This document shows positions 1 through 12,800 of a stretch of DNA of 64,000 nt, in pieces. The first letter of the stretch is position 1. Every line of letters starts with the position of its first letter. Source of the stretch: Coffea arabica (taxonomy: Eukaryota > Streptophyta > Magnoliopsida > Gentianales > Rubiaceae); the NCBI RefSeq assembly GCF_036785885.1, contig NC_092329.1:1302001-1366000 (forward strand). Reading direction: 5' to 3'. The notes below the pieces were generated by a model. It had not been told where the DNA came from. It was given only the letters and a program-made list of their open reading frames with translations, and made no database searches. Made by a program: the position numbers and the translations under genes.

Positions 1-536
1 TAGTAGCAAGCACAACATAACATTAAGCGCGTAAAGATTATGGGTGGCAAAGTGTAAAAAGCAAGAGTGGGGTGGGGCTGCGGCGTATATAATTCGTGTC
101 CGTATTATTACGAGACTTCCTTTTTTCTTTTGCTTTTCCCTTCCCTCCCATTTCCCTCTCTCTCTCTCTCTCTCTCTCTCTCCAATCTTTTTCCCTCCCT
201 CTGGATCTCTGACCTAATTGTCTCTTCCCTTCATCAACACCACCACTAACCCCACCCCTTCTCTTTCTCATCTTCACCACAACTTTTATCCAAAAACAAA
301 ACAGAAAATATCCTCCTCTTCCTCTTGAGGGATTGCCCATCTTCTGTTGATCTTGATCCCAGTACATAGATCCCTCTCTGCCCTTCGCATAAACTACTAG
401 GGTATCACATCATTCATTTGTCACATGCAGAGAGCTTGTTAATTGGGGTGCTAGCTGTTGGTCTACATAAACACAGATCGAAGAGCGGAAGAATTGTACT
501 AGACTAGTAGAGGGAACTGAGCTAAGAAGTCAGAAG
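1..536 (+). promoter_or_regulatory. Promoter and 5' UTR of the ARP1-like gene
   Basis: A TATA-like box (tatataa, 86-92) lies about 445 bases before the start codon at 537, so transcription probably begins near 115-125 and gives a 5' UTR of roughly 400 nt. The UTR is pyrimidine-rich and carries a CT microsatellite at about 156-183, a common feature of plant leaders. I see no upstream ORF of note and cannot exclude a leader intron. The TATA assignment is inference from sequence and spacing only. Confidence 0.45.
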
Positions 537-1763
537 ATGACTCCAGCTAACTTGGCAGGGCAGTTTGGAGACACCACTTATACGAAAGTGTTTGTTGGGG
601 GATTAGCTTGGGAGACTCAGAAGGAAACCATGAAGAAGTACTTTGAACAGTTCGGTGAGATCTTGGAGGCTGTGGTCATTACTGATAAGACTACCGGAAG
701 ATCCAAGGGCTATGGATTTGTATGTATCCTGCAGCCCCCCTCTACTCTCACTACTAGTTCTATATATTTCTCATCTCTACGCACGTATGTATCACATTTG
801 ATACTACCTACATTCACATCGTGATCTCTCTCTCTCTCTATAGATATATATGAACTTATCGTAAGTTCCAAATTATGTTTGTCTTCATCAAACAACCGGA
901 CCCCATAACAGATCTAGCTAGCAAATTTCACATGTTGTTTATGGACGCTCTCAAACCTCGATCGGGAGGTCAAAGAAAGTTGTTTCCAAAAATTTATGTC
1001 TATATAAATGTCAGGTAACCTTTCGCGAGCCAGACGCAGCCATGAGAGCTTGTGTTGATGCTGCTCCTGTGATTGACGGGAGGAGGGCCAACTGCAATCT
1101 TGCCTCCTTAGGTGTTCAAAGATCTAAGCCTTCCACCCCAAAGCAAGGTAGCAGTACTATCTTTTCTTGGTTTTCAATTCATCTCTTTATTGCTTTTTGG
1201 GTGTCCATAACATACTGTTTGTTTGAGGGTTAAGCAGCGGGAGCGATGGCAATTTGATTAATCTCAAAGATTGCATGTTGAGAAAGAAACTCCTGATTTT
1301 TGTTTGGTTCCTTCTCCCCATATGCAATCAGCATCGCCATTTGGGGTGGGGTTCACTCTGGTCAGACATCTCACATGTCGAAGGTTGTCAATAGTAGTAG
1401 TATTTTTACTGTGGCATTAATTTGAAGCAAAGTACTCCATCCACACCTTGATACGCCATGAATATTCATTCAATCTCCCCATTGCAGAATAAAGTGTTGT
1501 GTTCCTGATATATTCCTGACTAATTACAAGAACGAACCCATGAATTGGTTGGCGCTGGCCACCACGGACATACATGTACAGCTCGACTTGTATACGTAGT
1601 CCAGTACATTTTCATAATGCTCACACAGTAGTACTGTATGTGCAAGCTAGGAAAGAAGGGACGTCGATAAGTTTTTTGTTTTTTCGAAAAGCAAGCATGG
1701 GTCGTGCATGACAGCTCATTCTGCTACCAGTACTGCTTTTGCTTTTGCTTTTGCTGACCAGTA

Positions 1764-1812
<49 letters not shown>

Positions 1813-4800
1813 CTTGGACCTCATCTCATCTCATCATGGGGAAGCAGCGCCGCGCCCTAAATCTGTGTCAAAATTTTACTAATCTTTCATTAATGATGGA
1901 GTACTAAATATTAAGATTTACCCATAAAACAAACTTGCAGCCTCAAGGTTAACAATTATGCATGCATAACAATATTGAGCTTCTTAGCCTAGTAATGTGA
2001 TACAACAACTTAATGTGTGGATGATCTACCGACCCATATACTCCACCATTTGTTGCCCTGACTCATTCATGCATGCATTCATGCTTGATCTGCTATACAA
2101 ACCGAACCGAATCCCAAGCACTCTATAAATGAAATCAATTTGATGATTGGCGGCTAGTAGGAGGTGGAGGAAGGAACTTTAGGGTAATGAGCGCATTCCA
2201 GGCGGCCGCTGGAGGAGGGGGATATCAAGGCACAGCTTTCCCTTCGGCAACTTTCCCTCATTATGCCATACAACAAGGAATTCCTTATAATCTATACGGG
2301 TATGTTATCATCATGTACTAGCTAGTATAATAATTAATGCTTCTCTTGGATCTCTCTCTCTCTCTCAGACACACACACACACACACTCAGGTTACAGGTA
2401 GACAGAGAAAGATACCTCCGTAAGAATGAAGGAAAATGTTGTTGTTGTAGAATAGAAATCAAGGGAGTAATTCTCCTTTCTGCCTGCCCAAAAATCATCA
2501 TTCTGTTCTGTTTGCTCTCTGACACCAACACACACGCCAGTGCACTAGTCGCTGTAGAGGTGGTGAAATGAATGAATGGGAATGTGGGGGGAGCACAGCA
2601 GGACCATTAATTTCCATACTCTCTCTCACCCATTTGCATGCTTTCGTCCTCTTTTAGGATTACGCTGCAGTTAAAACAGTAGCCAGCTTCACTGCCACAT
2701 TTCTTTCCTTCTTTCATTTCAACAATTACCGGTCCAAGTACTGTCACCATCATCCTCAGCCGCTGCAGCAGCAGCGAAGAGCTAGCGCATTTGCTGTTTT
2801 ATGCCTGCATTTAATTGCTTCGCTTTCTCCTTTTTCACGTCATGCTTCTCTACTATTACTACTACTGCAATGCAACCACGTCTCCAACTGCTACCTGAAT
2901 CTCTTTGTTTCTCTACATGCTATTTCAGGTACTCTCCATACTCAGCAGATTACACTTATCCAACGGTAATTAAAAACAAACTTCTCTCCTTTCTCTTTTA
3001 TTTTTGGAACCGATGACACGACTTTCTCTTTTAAACGATTAAACAAATAGACACATATATATATATATATTTAAATCGAGCTTCTCAAAGCTTATTGCTC
3101 CAAAAGGTTAAGGTAAAAAAAAAAAAAGAAAGAAGGAAGTTATCATGACACCTTAAATAGAGTACAATCATTATCCAAATTTGAAGCTTGTCGGCACCCC
3201 ATCCGTATGTCTTTATTAATTTTAAAATTGGAATTCGTAGCTGCTGAATGGAATGATTTTGTACGACAGTCGGTCAACAAGATGTGCCGTCGAAATTTGA
3301 CGTTGACTCTCAGCGTTCAATCGTTAAGTTTTTTTTTTTTTTTTTTTGTTTTAAACCAACCGTCTCTAATATTAAGTGAAGGATTCCAAAGGCCAAAAGA
3401 AATTAGCAAAAAAAAAAAAAAAAAACCAGCAAAAGCTCAATGGGTTTATTTATAAGCTTTTTTTATCTGCCTCCAACTCCCTCTCACATGAATTGCGATG
3501 TGAGATGGAATGCCGCCGTTTCACCCTTTGACCAACACAAGTTCCTACGTCTACTTTTCTGTTTTGACCAACGATCTGATTCGTCAACAATTTCATCCTT
3601 TTCTTTTTGTCGCTTTTGCCAAATACTAAACTGAATAAGAGGAATCTTCACTACAAGCAATATATGTCTAATTCAAAATTCCTTTCCTGCAAAACATACC
3701 CCGACGGAATCTTCTTCACTACAAGCAGTGTTTTTTTTTTTTTTGGGAGTAGCATGAATGAATATAATTGTTTTTTTTTTTTAAAAAAAAAAAGAAAAGA
3801 AAAAGTGCTGTCCAGAAAAACAAAGCCAATCCTTCTCTCTCTCTCTTTTGCTAGAAACACAACAGATTCTTTTTCTTTTGTGTTTGCAATCTTTTCAGTC
3901 CATCATTCTTCTCTTGCTGCAATTATTGTAGACTTGATGGCTTCAGCCACTTCTAATCACATTATTCAGTTAGTTAATAATGCCCATATAGCTAGAAATA
4001 ATATTGTTAATGTAGTGGCTGGAGTCCACCAATCAATCCTGCTACTGCTTGGAATTCCCTTTGTCAGAGGCGTAAAAATCAGTAGTTAGTGTTTTGATTT
4101 ACTGCTACTAGTTTTGCCGTCATTACAACTTTTTTTTTTTCCCTTGGGTCTGTGGGTCGATTCCAGAGTTACTACAGCATATACGGCGGGACAACAACTG
4201 CTCAATATCCCGTGTATGGAACTGGAGCTGCTGGGGGAATGTCCATGATCACCGGAGGAGGAGCAGCAGCAGCCGCCGCCGCCGCCGCTGCAGCCGCCTT
4301 CTACCCTTATCTGAATTTCGCGGATGGCAGCGGGGGAGGAGCTACCGCTGCCGCCTACACTTCCAGCCACGGCTATGCAGGCGTTCAATACCCCAATCAT
4401 CATCTCTTCCAGTACTCTGCCGCCCTTAATTCCGCCGCTGGAGCTTATACCCAACACTATGGTGCTGCTGCGGGTACCCCCATCTCCCTTGCGCCCCCCA
4501 CCCCGCCACTGCAATCAGGTTTGTACGTTGCACTTAACACCCGGATTAATTTCCCCTGTGGCTTTGATTAGTTAGCACCTTTATGCTATCATTTTTAGTT
4601 TCAGGTTACAATAGCAGCTTTGCTTTCCTTGATAAATAGGTTAACATAACATTTCTTGGGCCCCAACTGCTAATCTTTGATTTAACGTAACAGGGTATCA
4701 AAAGTCCACGCTATAATCATGTGAAATTATATTGGAGAAATTGACTGTTCTACTATTAAAATGAGACAAATAATAGATCAAACGACTAGCAGCATGCTGG

Positions 4801-5456
4801 CGACTTCCACTTTGTTGAATTGTTAAGAGGTTTTGACGTGTGGGTTTGTTGGACGGTAGCATTCACACTGTCGGAAGTGGGCTGGTAGTTGATACGTTGT
4901 CCCAGAGAGTCAGTGACCACTCACCTTTGCATCCGTTTCAATAGAAAAACCATACAACAACTAACAATGAAGCTTTTTCCTATAAAGTATATCACAATGA
5001 TCCTGATAACACTACATGTGGCATCAAATATGTCTTCAGCCTCATCAATTGCCATTACTCAATTAAATTTAAAGATCAATTCCCTATTTCAAATCAACGT
5101 GAATTAAGCAACTTATAATTCGTCCACTTCAACTGCTTGTTTGGTTTCTAAAGGCTACCATTAGAGAAAAGAACAGACAGAAAACAAGGGATAAAATATA
5201 CATGATATGGACAAGAACTTGTTCGCTGTGCTTCATTTGGTCAGCCAAGAAACACGGACATGCTGGGATAGGAGACAGCAGAGAAGTGTTTAATTTCCTG
5301 TCATACATACATACTAGGTTATATTTGAGTGTTAATTATCTTCTGAAACGTTATCAGACTATTCTGGAATAATGGGATACTAATATCCTTGACAGTTTGT
5401 TTTGCTGTGCCGCAGGCGTGACCATGGCTCTGCATGCAACGATCCCTCATCGTTAA
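537..5456 (+). CDS. ARP1: ARP1-like RNA-binding protein with one RRM domain
   Basis: Six exons join in frame: 537-719, 1015-1147, 2161-2299, 2929-2965, 4167-4518 and 5416-5456, giving 294 aa. The N-terminal RRM covers about residues 16-93, with RNP2 (KVFVGGL, from residue 17) and RNP1 (KGYGFVTF, about 57-64, spanning the first intron). The start [19 protein letters not shown] matches what I remember of plant ARP1 (ABA-regulated RNA-binding protein) and its relatives, as does the GGRNFRVM stretch after the RRM. The C-terminal half is low-complexity and rich in Gly, Ala, Tyr and Pro, with a 12-residue alanine run at about 197-208. The last exon adds only 13 codons and ends PHR-stop. The protein probably binds RNA in the nucleus. 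The family is well supported; the ABA role is known only from the Arabidopsis relative. The large third and fourth introns hold poly-T and poly-A tracts but no gene. Confidence 0.9.
1767..1806 (+). repeat. Long poly-T tract in ARP1 intron 2
   Basis: About 40 consecutive T residues lie inside the second intron, between exons 1015-1147 and 2161-2299. It could be a homopolymer microsatellite or the reverse-strand tail of an old retroposon. No element body is evident beside it. Confidence 0.8.
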
Positions 5457-7045
5457 ACAGATTCAATCAGTCTAATGGTCCTAAATAGACGAATTCCAAG
5501 CTGCTCCTGCTTTATACTCCCATCAGAAGCTACCTCTGGCCTAACCATGGTTCTTTATCCTCTTGCTCTGCCTTCCTCCTATCCCTCATATGTGGAAGAT
5601 CCTATTTGTAATCCCAACAAGTGGATGAATTGGGGTCTTGCCAAATGCATTTTGAGTAACCCCCCATAGGGGTCACCGCATCAAAATGTGGAGATCGGGA
5701 AATGTGTTCTGATCTCCCGCCCTTTGCTTCTCTTGGCAGGAAAGGATCCTACTGGAGAAAGAAAGCAATTGCATTGCATGCATGCATGTGCATTGTCATC
5801 ATCATATTCATCACCAAACCAACTCGAGCCATTTGAAGAGCTTAGTTGTTGGGCGTTGGTCATCATCATATGTTCAAAAACTTGGCCAGGGACAGGCTGA
5901 GTAAAAAGCTATTTTGAAATTAGCCCAAAAGGCAATTCAAATGGATCCTTTAAATGTTTAGTAGATTTTTTTTTTTTTTGTTTGTTTGTTTGTTGTAATG
6001 ATCAGGTATTAATGTTAATAATCTTGTAATGGATTAGGCAATAGCTAAGACCCTTGTCAGTGTTTGCCATTAATGCAGGCTTATCTACAGAGTGGTAGTT
6101 AGTATCATTGGGACTCAAGGGATGATAGATTTCCTTTGAGTTTTTGTTAATGTCAACTAGTCTTAATCTTTTAAAACTGTGACTAGTCATGTTTATTTTC
6201 AAAATTTCACCTTGTTTCTTTTTACCATTTTGAAATTTCTTGTTCCAACAGTCACAAAAGCCGTGTCTCGTTAAAATAAGCAGACAATCATGCTGTCCTT
6301 AGGGTGAGGGTGAGTGGTTGTCCGTAGATGTTGATGTTTTCCTAAACTCATTGTGGCTGAACGTTTGGAAGTTCTAGCCTTCTTTCCTGTAGTAAGCTAT
6401 ACATAGGATGGATAAAGTTTTAGATAACTCTCTTTTTTGTAATTTTTCACTACTAGGTAGGTTTTAGATTGCATCAACCTTTGAAGAACTCCAGTACTGA
6501 ATGGAACGGTGCGTGGAGTTCAAATGCATCAGGAAGTTACCCATCGGGAGGTTTTTGTGTCCCTTTGGGTTCTTCTTTTCTGACACAACAACCATGGTTA
6601 GAACTCAGGTCGTCATCTCTCTTCTACTACTCCTAAGTTCTGCTCCTCATCGCCATCTCTCTCTCTCTCTCTCTCTCTCACTCATAATTTGAGCTGGAAC
6701 TTGCTATTGTCTGTTATGGATAAGCCTATTATGGTTTGTAATATACTAGTAACTAGGAAGACTGCTGCTTTTCATCGATGTCGATTGAGAACAGTTACTT
6801 AACTCGCTACTTTAATTTGTTTATGCAAATCAAACGCTACTTTTGCCTACATTATTATTTATTTTTTCTGTAATACGTATTTCCTTTTAATTTCTTCCTG
6901 CAATGCTCCTTGGTTGTCATCCGCGAATTATGGTGCGCAGGGATGCCCTTCATTCATCCGGTAATATTCTAGATGAGAAGTCCTGAGGACTTGCAGGGTT
7001 AGAGTCTGTTATGGATAAGAAAAAAGCATGTTGGAGCAAAAGAAT
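5457..7045. other. ARP1 3' UTR and intergenic DNA
   Basis: The first few hundred bases after the stop at 5456 are probably 3' UTR. The rest is AT-rich sequence with a CT microsatellite at about 6657-6680 and a T-rich run near 5968. I find no coding potential and no recognisable RNA gene. Confidence 0.5.
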
Positions 7046-7200
7046 TAGGTTGTGTTTGGATTGCATTTTTCGTCATTTTTCATGGAAAAAATACTGTAGC
7101 GATTTGATATATGTAAGGGAAAAAGGTGATAGGGAAATGTGATCACGGAAAACGATAATATTTTTCGACGGAAACAAGCAATCCAAGCATGGCTTAACAT
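7046..7200. mobile_element. Small MITE with gtttggattgc termini
   Basis: A block of about 155 bp starts with gtgtttggattgc and ends with gcaatccaagc, forming short terminal inverted repeats around an AT-rich core containing ctgtagc. A related copy lies at about 27252-27386 and shares both termini and the tttttcgacg motif near the right end. Exact ends and target duplication could not be fixed by eye. Confidence 0.55.
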
Positions 7201-7445
7201 ATAAAAAAAGATTAAGGCCAAAACAAAGCTAGTAAATCATAAAAATAATAGATCAATTAGTGTAAGGTAAAAAGATATAGAAGAAGAAGACGGGAATTAT
7301 AGAGGACGAGAGTGAGAGAGTCTAGCAGAAAAAATTTAATTAGAGAGAGAGAAAAGAGGAGTAATTAGTGTATAATGGATAATAGAGAAATCAATAAGAA
7401 AATATGGAGTTGACTGATTGATAATAATTTTAATGTTTGAGTAAA

Positions 7446-8703
7446 GAGAAAATCAAATAAATAGTCATTGACATATTGATTTTCTATCTTTTATATCCCC
7501 TCTACAAACTACTGATATCCCTCATGTATTGGTTTTTATACCTTTAATGTCCCTCATATATGAAATGATTCTTGATCCCTCACAAATGAAAAATGCACAT
7601 TTTTAGTCCCTCAACTCATTCTTACTGATATTCTTACTCGAAAAAATCAGGTGCACCTCATGCCCCAGAAACTTTAGAGGTAAAATCAGAAGATTGCAGG
7701 GAAAAACAAAAAAACTTCTCTTATGTTGCAGAGAAAAAGAATGTGGTAGTATTGCTGTCTTATACTTCTCTTATACTGCGATACTCGTAGTATTGCTGTC
7801 TGCCACCACCACTATTCATCACAATATTTCACTAAAATTCAACTCTCCACTCAATTTTTCATGTAGAATTTGATTTCGACATTAGTTTTTATAAAAAAAA
7901 TTGAATAAAAGTGGTGAATTTTTTTTTTTTTTAAAAAGCTAGGTGGAAGCTATAACAGCTAATAACGGAAAAAACATCCCACTGTTTTTTTCCATTAGCT
8001 GTATGGCTCCGTTTGGATTAGTTGTTTTTTAGAGTATTTTTGAAATATTTTATTGTAGCAATGTATATGAAAAATTTTTATTTTACTATAAAATTTTTTT
8101 GAAATATTTGATATACTAATATGAATGGGATTTTTTTGAGTTATTGCATATTACTGTAATATTGTATTTGAAAAAATTATTTTTTGAAAAAATAGCCAAT
8201 CCAAATGGAGTCTATGATTTTTGAAAAAAAAAACATAATACAAATATCAAAATCAGATTTAGTGTCTTTTCTATTTTCACCCACACTGGTTCAATTTTTT
8301 TCTGCAAAAACTAATATCAAAATTAGATTCTACGCTGAAGTTAAATTTTGTGAAATTTTATAATTGAAAGTAGTGGCAATTGACGATGAGACCACCAGCA
8401 TGGTGACCAACGGCACCCGTGGCTGCTGCCATATTCTCAGCTAGGAAATTAGGATGAACAAAAATGAAATGTGAGAGATGTTTTTCCTTTTCTCCCTATG
8501 GTCTTCCAATTTTGCCAATAAAATTTGTGAGGTAGCAGTTGCACGTGATATTTTTCTAATGAGAATATTAGTAGAAATGAGTCGAGGGACTAAAAATATG
8601 CGTTTTTTTATTTGTGAGGGATGAAAAATCATCATTTCAAAATATGCGAAGGATGTAAAAGGTACAAAGTCAATATGTGAAGGACTATTTGTATCATTTT
8701 CCC
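7446..8703. mobile_element. Mutator-type non-autonomous element, 1.26 kb, with a nested MITE
   Basis: The left end (gagaaaatcaaataaatag, 7446) is inversely repeated at the right end (ctatttgtatcattttccc, to 8703). Inverted similarity extends about 150 bp inward, including the pair around 7590 and 8580 (tagtccctcaact against gagtcgagggacta). Flanking 9-mers are ttgagtaaa at 7437-7445 and tagagtaaa at 8704-8712, an 8 of 9 match. Long inverted repeats with a 9-bp target duplication fit Mutator-like elements. No transposase frame is present. A second inverted-repeat element sits inside it at about 8008-8212. Confidence 0.65.
8008..8212. mobile_element. MITE nested in the 7446-8703 element
   Basis: The termini ctccgtttggattag and gccaatccaaatggag are inverted copies of each other around an AT-rich core of about 170 bp. 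It lies wholly inside the larger Mutator-type element, so it inserted later. I could not define a clean target duplication. The cgtttggatt terminus resembles that of the copies at 7046 and 27252 but the interior differs. Confidence 0.55.
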
Positions 8704-9809
8704 TAGAGTAAAAAGTAATTTTGTCAAAAAGATTATTGCTCTAGCATTATTGTCTACCAAAAAGTAAAAATTTTTTTTTTTTTTGTATCAAGTGAAAGTT
8801 GTAAGAGAATAATGCTTGGATGTTTTATTCACAACTGTAAGGAATATAAGGATATGGTACAAACCTGCGCAATTGAATAATTGTGTAAACCAGATGACCT
8901 TGTGGAGAAGATCTTGATTCAATTGCACTTTGGTAATGAGTAGGTCAACTCCACTTTGGTAGCATGGCCGTAGTTACAGGGCTATTCTTTCCTGGTCAAG
9001 CAGCAATTGTTTAAATTGAATACTCAATAATGGGTGGATGGTCTCGAAATCATTTTTACGAGGGATTTGCTAAAATAGTCGTCCCTTTTCGCCCGACCCT
9101 ACTATTTATCAAGAGATAATATAGAATAATCTTACTTAATTTTAATGAAATTTTTTTAAAGAAGGAAGATGATATTAGAATCTATCTCAATCCGTGTCCA
9201 CATCTATTTACTTAGCAAAGGGGAAATAAATAAAGCATATGAGTTTGATCATTAATGATGTTGAGCATTCATTCCAAGTACACATTAACATGCAGATTTT
9301 AAGCCCAAAGAGGTCGCGATACACGGACTTGTCTGACAGAGTTCTTCGTATCTTTCTGGTTCTTTTCAAGTCCATACCTTCTCACCAGGAATATCGCTTT
9401 ACATTTTTAATAAACATGAACTACTAATACGTTCTATCAATTGCTTTGCTTCTGTTGCAAAGGGTTTGGGGTGGCAGAGAGCGATCATAGCGGAAATGGC
9501 AGGGATTTTCCGGATCTTGAGATATAATTGATAGATGGCTCAACAAAAAATACTTATCTATGATTAATCTTCTATACATTGATAGTGTATATACTTTCAC
9601 TGTTAGATGTATGATACATAATCCGAAATAATCCCAAAACCAAAATGCTCTTTTGAAAATCAAATGCCTTAAATTCATGATTCACCTATCCTGTTCGAAG
9701 GGGGTATGAACGTGTATCAATGCATTCGGAGGCAAAGAATTCTATGCACCAACTGTAACTTTCGAAGGTAAAACTTACAAAGCGACATGTACATTACTGG
9801 TAAGTTAAC
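8704..9809. other. Intergenic DNA between element and VPS52 3' end
   Basis: AT-rich sequence with a T-rich run near 8771. The last few hundred bases before 9810 probably include the VPS52 3' UTR, transcribed from the minus strand. I see no gene. Confidence 0.5.
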
Positions 9810-12800
9810 TCAGAAAGTCCTTGAATACTTTTTGATTTCATACATTATTGATGGTATGGAAACAAGATCTTTGTTTAGTGCAGATCCACCAGGAATCTCT
9901 TTTATGCAATCCAAAAGTCTAGTGTAGTAGAGAAGCAGCTGAGTCAACGCAGCTCTCAATATCTCCATGCCGCAGAGGAAGTTGCTGAATGATTTGATGA
10001 CATCGGTATGCATCAATTCTATCGCAGCTTTCCATCTACTTGCAAAGTCCTTCACAAGAGGCTCGATTTCAGCTACAGATATAGGCTTCTCTGACACAGC
10101 TTTTGAGTCCTCAGCTGACAGTAAATTTCACATAAGCATATTAGGACCTTGAACAACTTATAGTTGATCTATAAGACATAATAGTCATACTTACAGGCTC
10201 TGGTCTTCACAAACTTGATGAGGTCACTGAAATGCTCCAAGAGTAACTCTTCCTGCAAAGAAAAATGACAGGGTGTCCTATTACCAAAGAGAACAAGCTG
10301 TAGCTGAGATTAACTCAAAAACTTCAGTTCAACTTCCAACAATTTCTGAGAGGCAGAATCCTTCAAAAGCAATAAGGAGTTTTAACTGTCTAGTTGAAAT
10401 GCAAAATACGCAAACTATTTCATCTTCCTTTGGAATTCTAATAAATCAAGGGATGGCAAGAAACGCTATTTTATAAACTACTATCCGTTGTCTTAATTAC
10501 CAGAAAGAACAAGCTATAATCTAAATTAACTCAAAAGCTTCAGTTTAAATTCCAATGGCCCAAAAATTTCTGAAAGAGATATTCCTGCCAGGAATCCAAT
10601 CACCTAGTTGAAAAGCAAAATATGTAAACTTTTATATCTTTATTAGATCGTTCCACTACATCAAGGGATAGGGAACAATTTAGTTAGATGTTAAACAAGA
10701 TCAATATATAAAATAACACAATATCTATGAATAACTATGCAACCATCTTAAAAGCTGGAATTGCAGAACAAGAACAAAGATTACATTTAGCACCGCAACT
10801 TAAAAGACTATAAAAGTAACATTCCACCAGATTTTTACCTTGCTCTATTTTTAAAAGACAGATCTCTAAAGAAAAACTTATCAAGTATAGTGCTTCCAAA
10901 ATGCTTCCATTTAGATCCAAGAGCAGAGAGAAAAGAAAGGACCGTATCCAGAAAGTCAAAAACGCATGCATTGAATCCATTAGTCATATGCTCACCACAA
11001 AAACAGCAGTATTGTTCTTCAGCAGATCTTCAAAGTACAATTGGATTTTCCCACCCTCTGGCCCAGCTTCCTGATACATGTAAAAATCATGTTTCAGAGC
11101 TCACAATATCGTGATTCAACCCATTTAAAAAAAGATTTAGACCATGACTGCTCATCTAACAGTTTCCACAGTAGACAAAAGTAGCCGATTGTGATTAAAA
11201 TCATTGAGTAAGATCACAGTTTCATACACAACCAACTAGACATTATTTGGTTATAAAGTTATATAATGTAACTATACCTTCAGTACAGAAATTGTCATGT
11301 CATAGTTGTTAATCAGGAATACAGTCTGCAACTTTGCTTTTGAGAATGTTTTTGACAGTTTGATAAGCAAGTCATCAACAGCCATTCTCAGTCTTTCCAG
11401 GTTAAGTTCAAGCTGGAAAATCACATCAAGCGAGATTAGCAATTAATGTGAATGCCAGTTCCAATTCAAATACAGAGAACCTTCCAGCATATTATACCTG
11501 CCCATCTCCATATTCCACATTTAGGTGGATCAGTGAAGCCGTGAACTCTGCATAGCGCCTCATGACATAATGAGGGTGAACATCATCTTCCCACAAACTT
11601 CTGACATTGGCATTTCGCAGGCTGTTGAGGTGCATGTCAAACACCATCTTGAAACGAGGCCATAAAGCAATATTGACCTGCTCGTATTCATTCCAGTAAG
11701 CTTCAATAGTATGTATGCCACACAATGAATCAATGATGACCCAAGGACGTTATTTTCAAACTTTCGAATCTAATTTGCAACATCACAGAAAAGCCCTTTT
11801 TTGGGCATTAATCCTCACTGAGCAGTCAGTCACCTTAGATCCATAGCTCACCATCAATCAAACTGCGGCACTGGTGGGTAAACTCGCAGTTTCAAAACAT
11901 CCTTAAATCTATATGGTTTGGCTACTATATTTTCCTCAGCACATTTCATTACCAAGGTCAGCTTGATTTCTTTGGAAATGTGTTAATACTGGATAGTTGC
12001 AACAAAACTTTCCATTAGACTAGGCCAGAAAAATGATAGCACACCCAATTATAGCTGTTTTTAACATAGTAAATTGTTGCATTAGAATTTAGTTTTCCAA
12101 TCACACATAAAGCTTTTTTAGAATCTGGAATCATAGTTAAAATCAGAGATCTGGGTTATACTAACTGCAGTGAAATAAGGAGAGAATTATCCAACACCGC
12201 TGATACAATTTCTTTCTCTTTTTAAGTGGACAATACGATTCTCAACCGTGCTGTGAAAAGAGAACATATAACTGATTATCTTATAACCATCAGTAATTTG
12301 CTTTATCATTTCAGACTAAATTTCTATTTCTGGTGATTCATGCAATAGGCTTACTTTTGCAGTATCCCAAGTCATATTGCTTAGTGGAAAGGTTCTTTTA
12401 CGACAGTCCCACCTAGAAAAAAAAAAAAAAAACCATTCTGCGTTCATTCCTAGGAAAAAAAATTTATATAACAGAAACTATCTTGGGATTTACACATAAC
12501 ACCAACTTCGTACAATAGAAGAAGAAAAGAAAGCTTCATGACATTTAGCAATGACAAAAGTTGATAAAGATGATACATGAAACTATCTTGGGATTTACCT
12601 TATCCAAGTAAGAATCGAGACATGGTATTCGGCGGCGTGACATTATGAGCTGACGAAAAGATAAAAGAAGCTTACTGTAAGAATCACAACTACTTTGTCA
12701 AACTAATCAAACTCATTCTACTCTTAGTAAACTTGAAGTTTTTCTGAATGCAAAACACATTTAACAATATCAGCAAAATATAGTCAAAATGCAATTCAAC

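Noticed and set aside
3607-4089. 160-codon open frame on the plus strand in ARP1 intron 4
   Set aside because: It lies between two well-supported exons and is dominated by translated T- and A-runs. No domain is recognisable.
4086-4514. 142-codon open frame antisense to ARP1 exon 5
   Set aside because: It is the shadow of the GC-rich Gly/Ala-coding exon. The product is low-complexity Gly/Ser sequence with no family resemblance.
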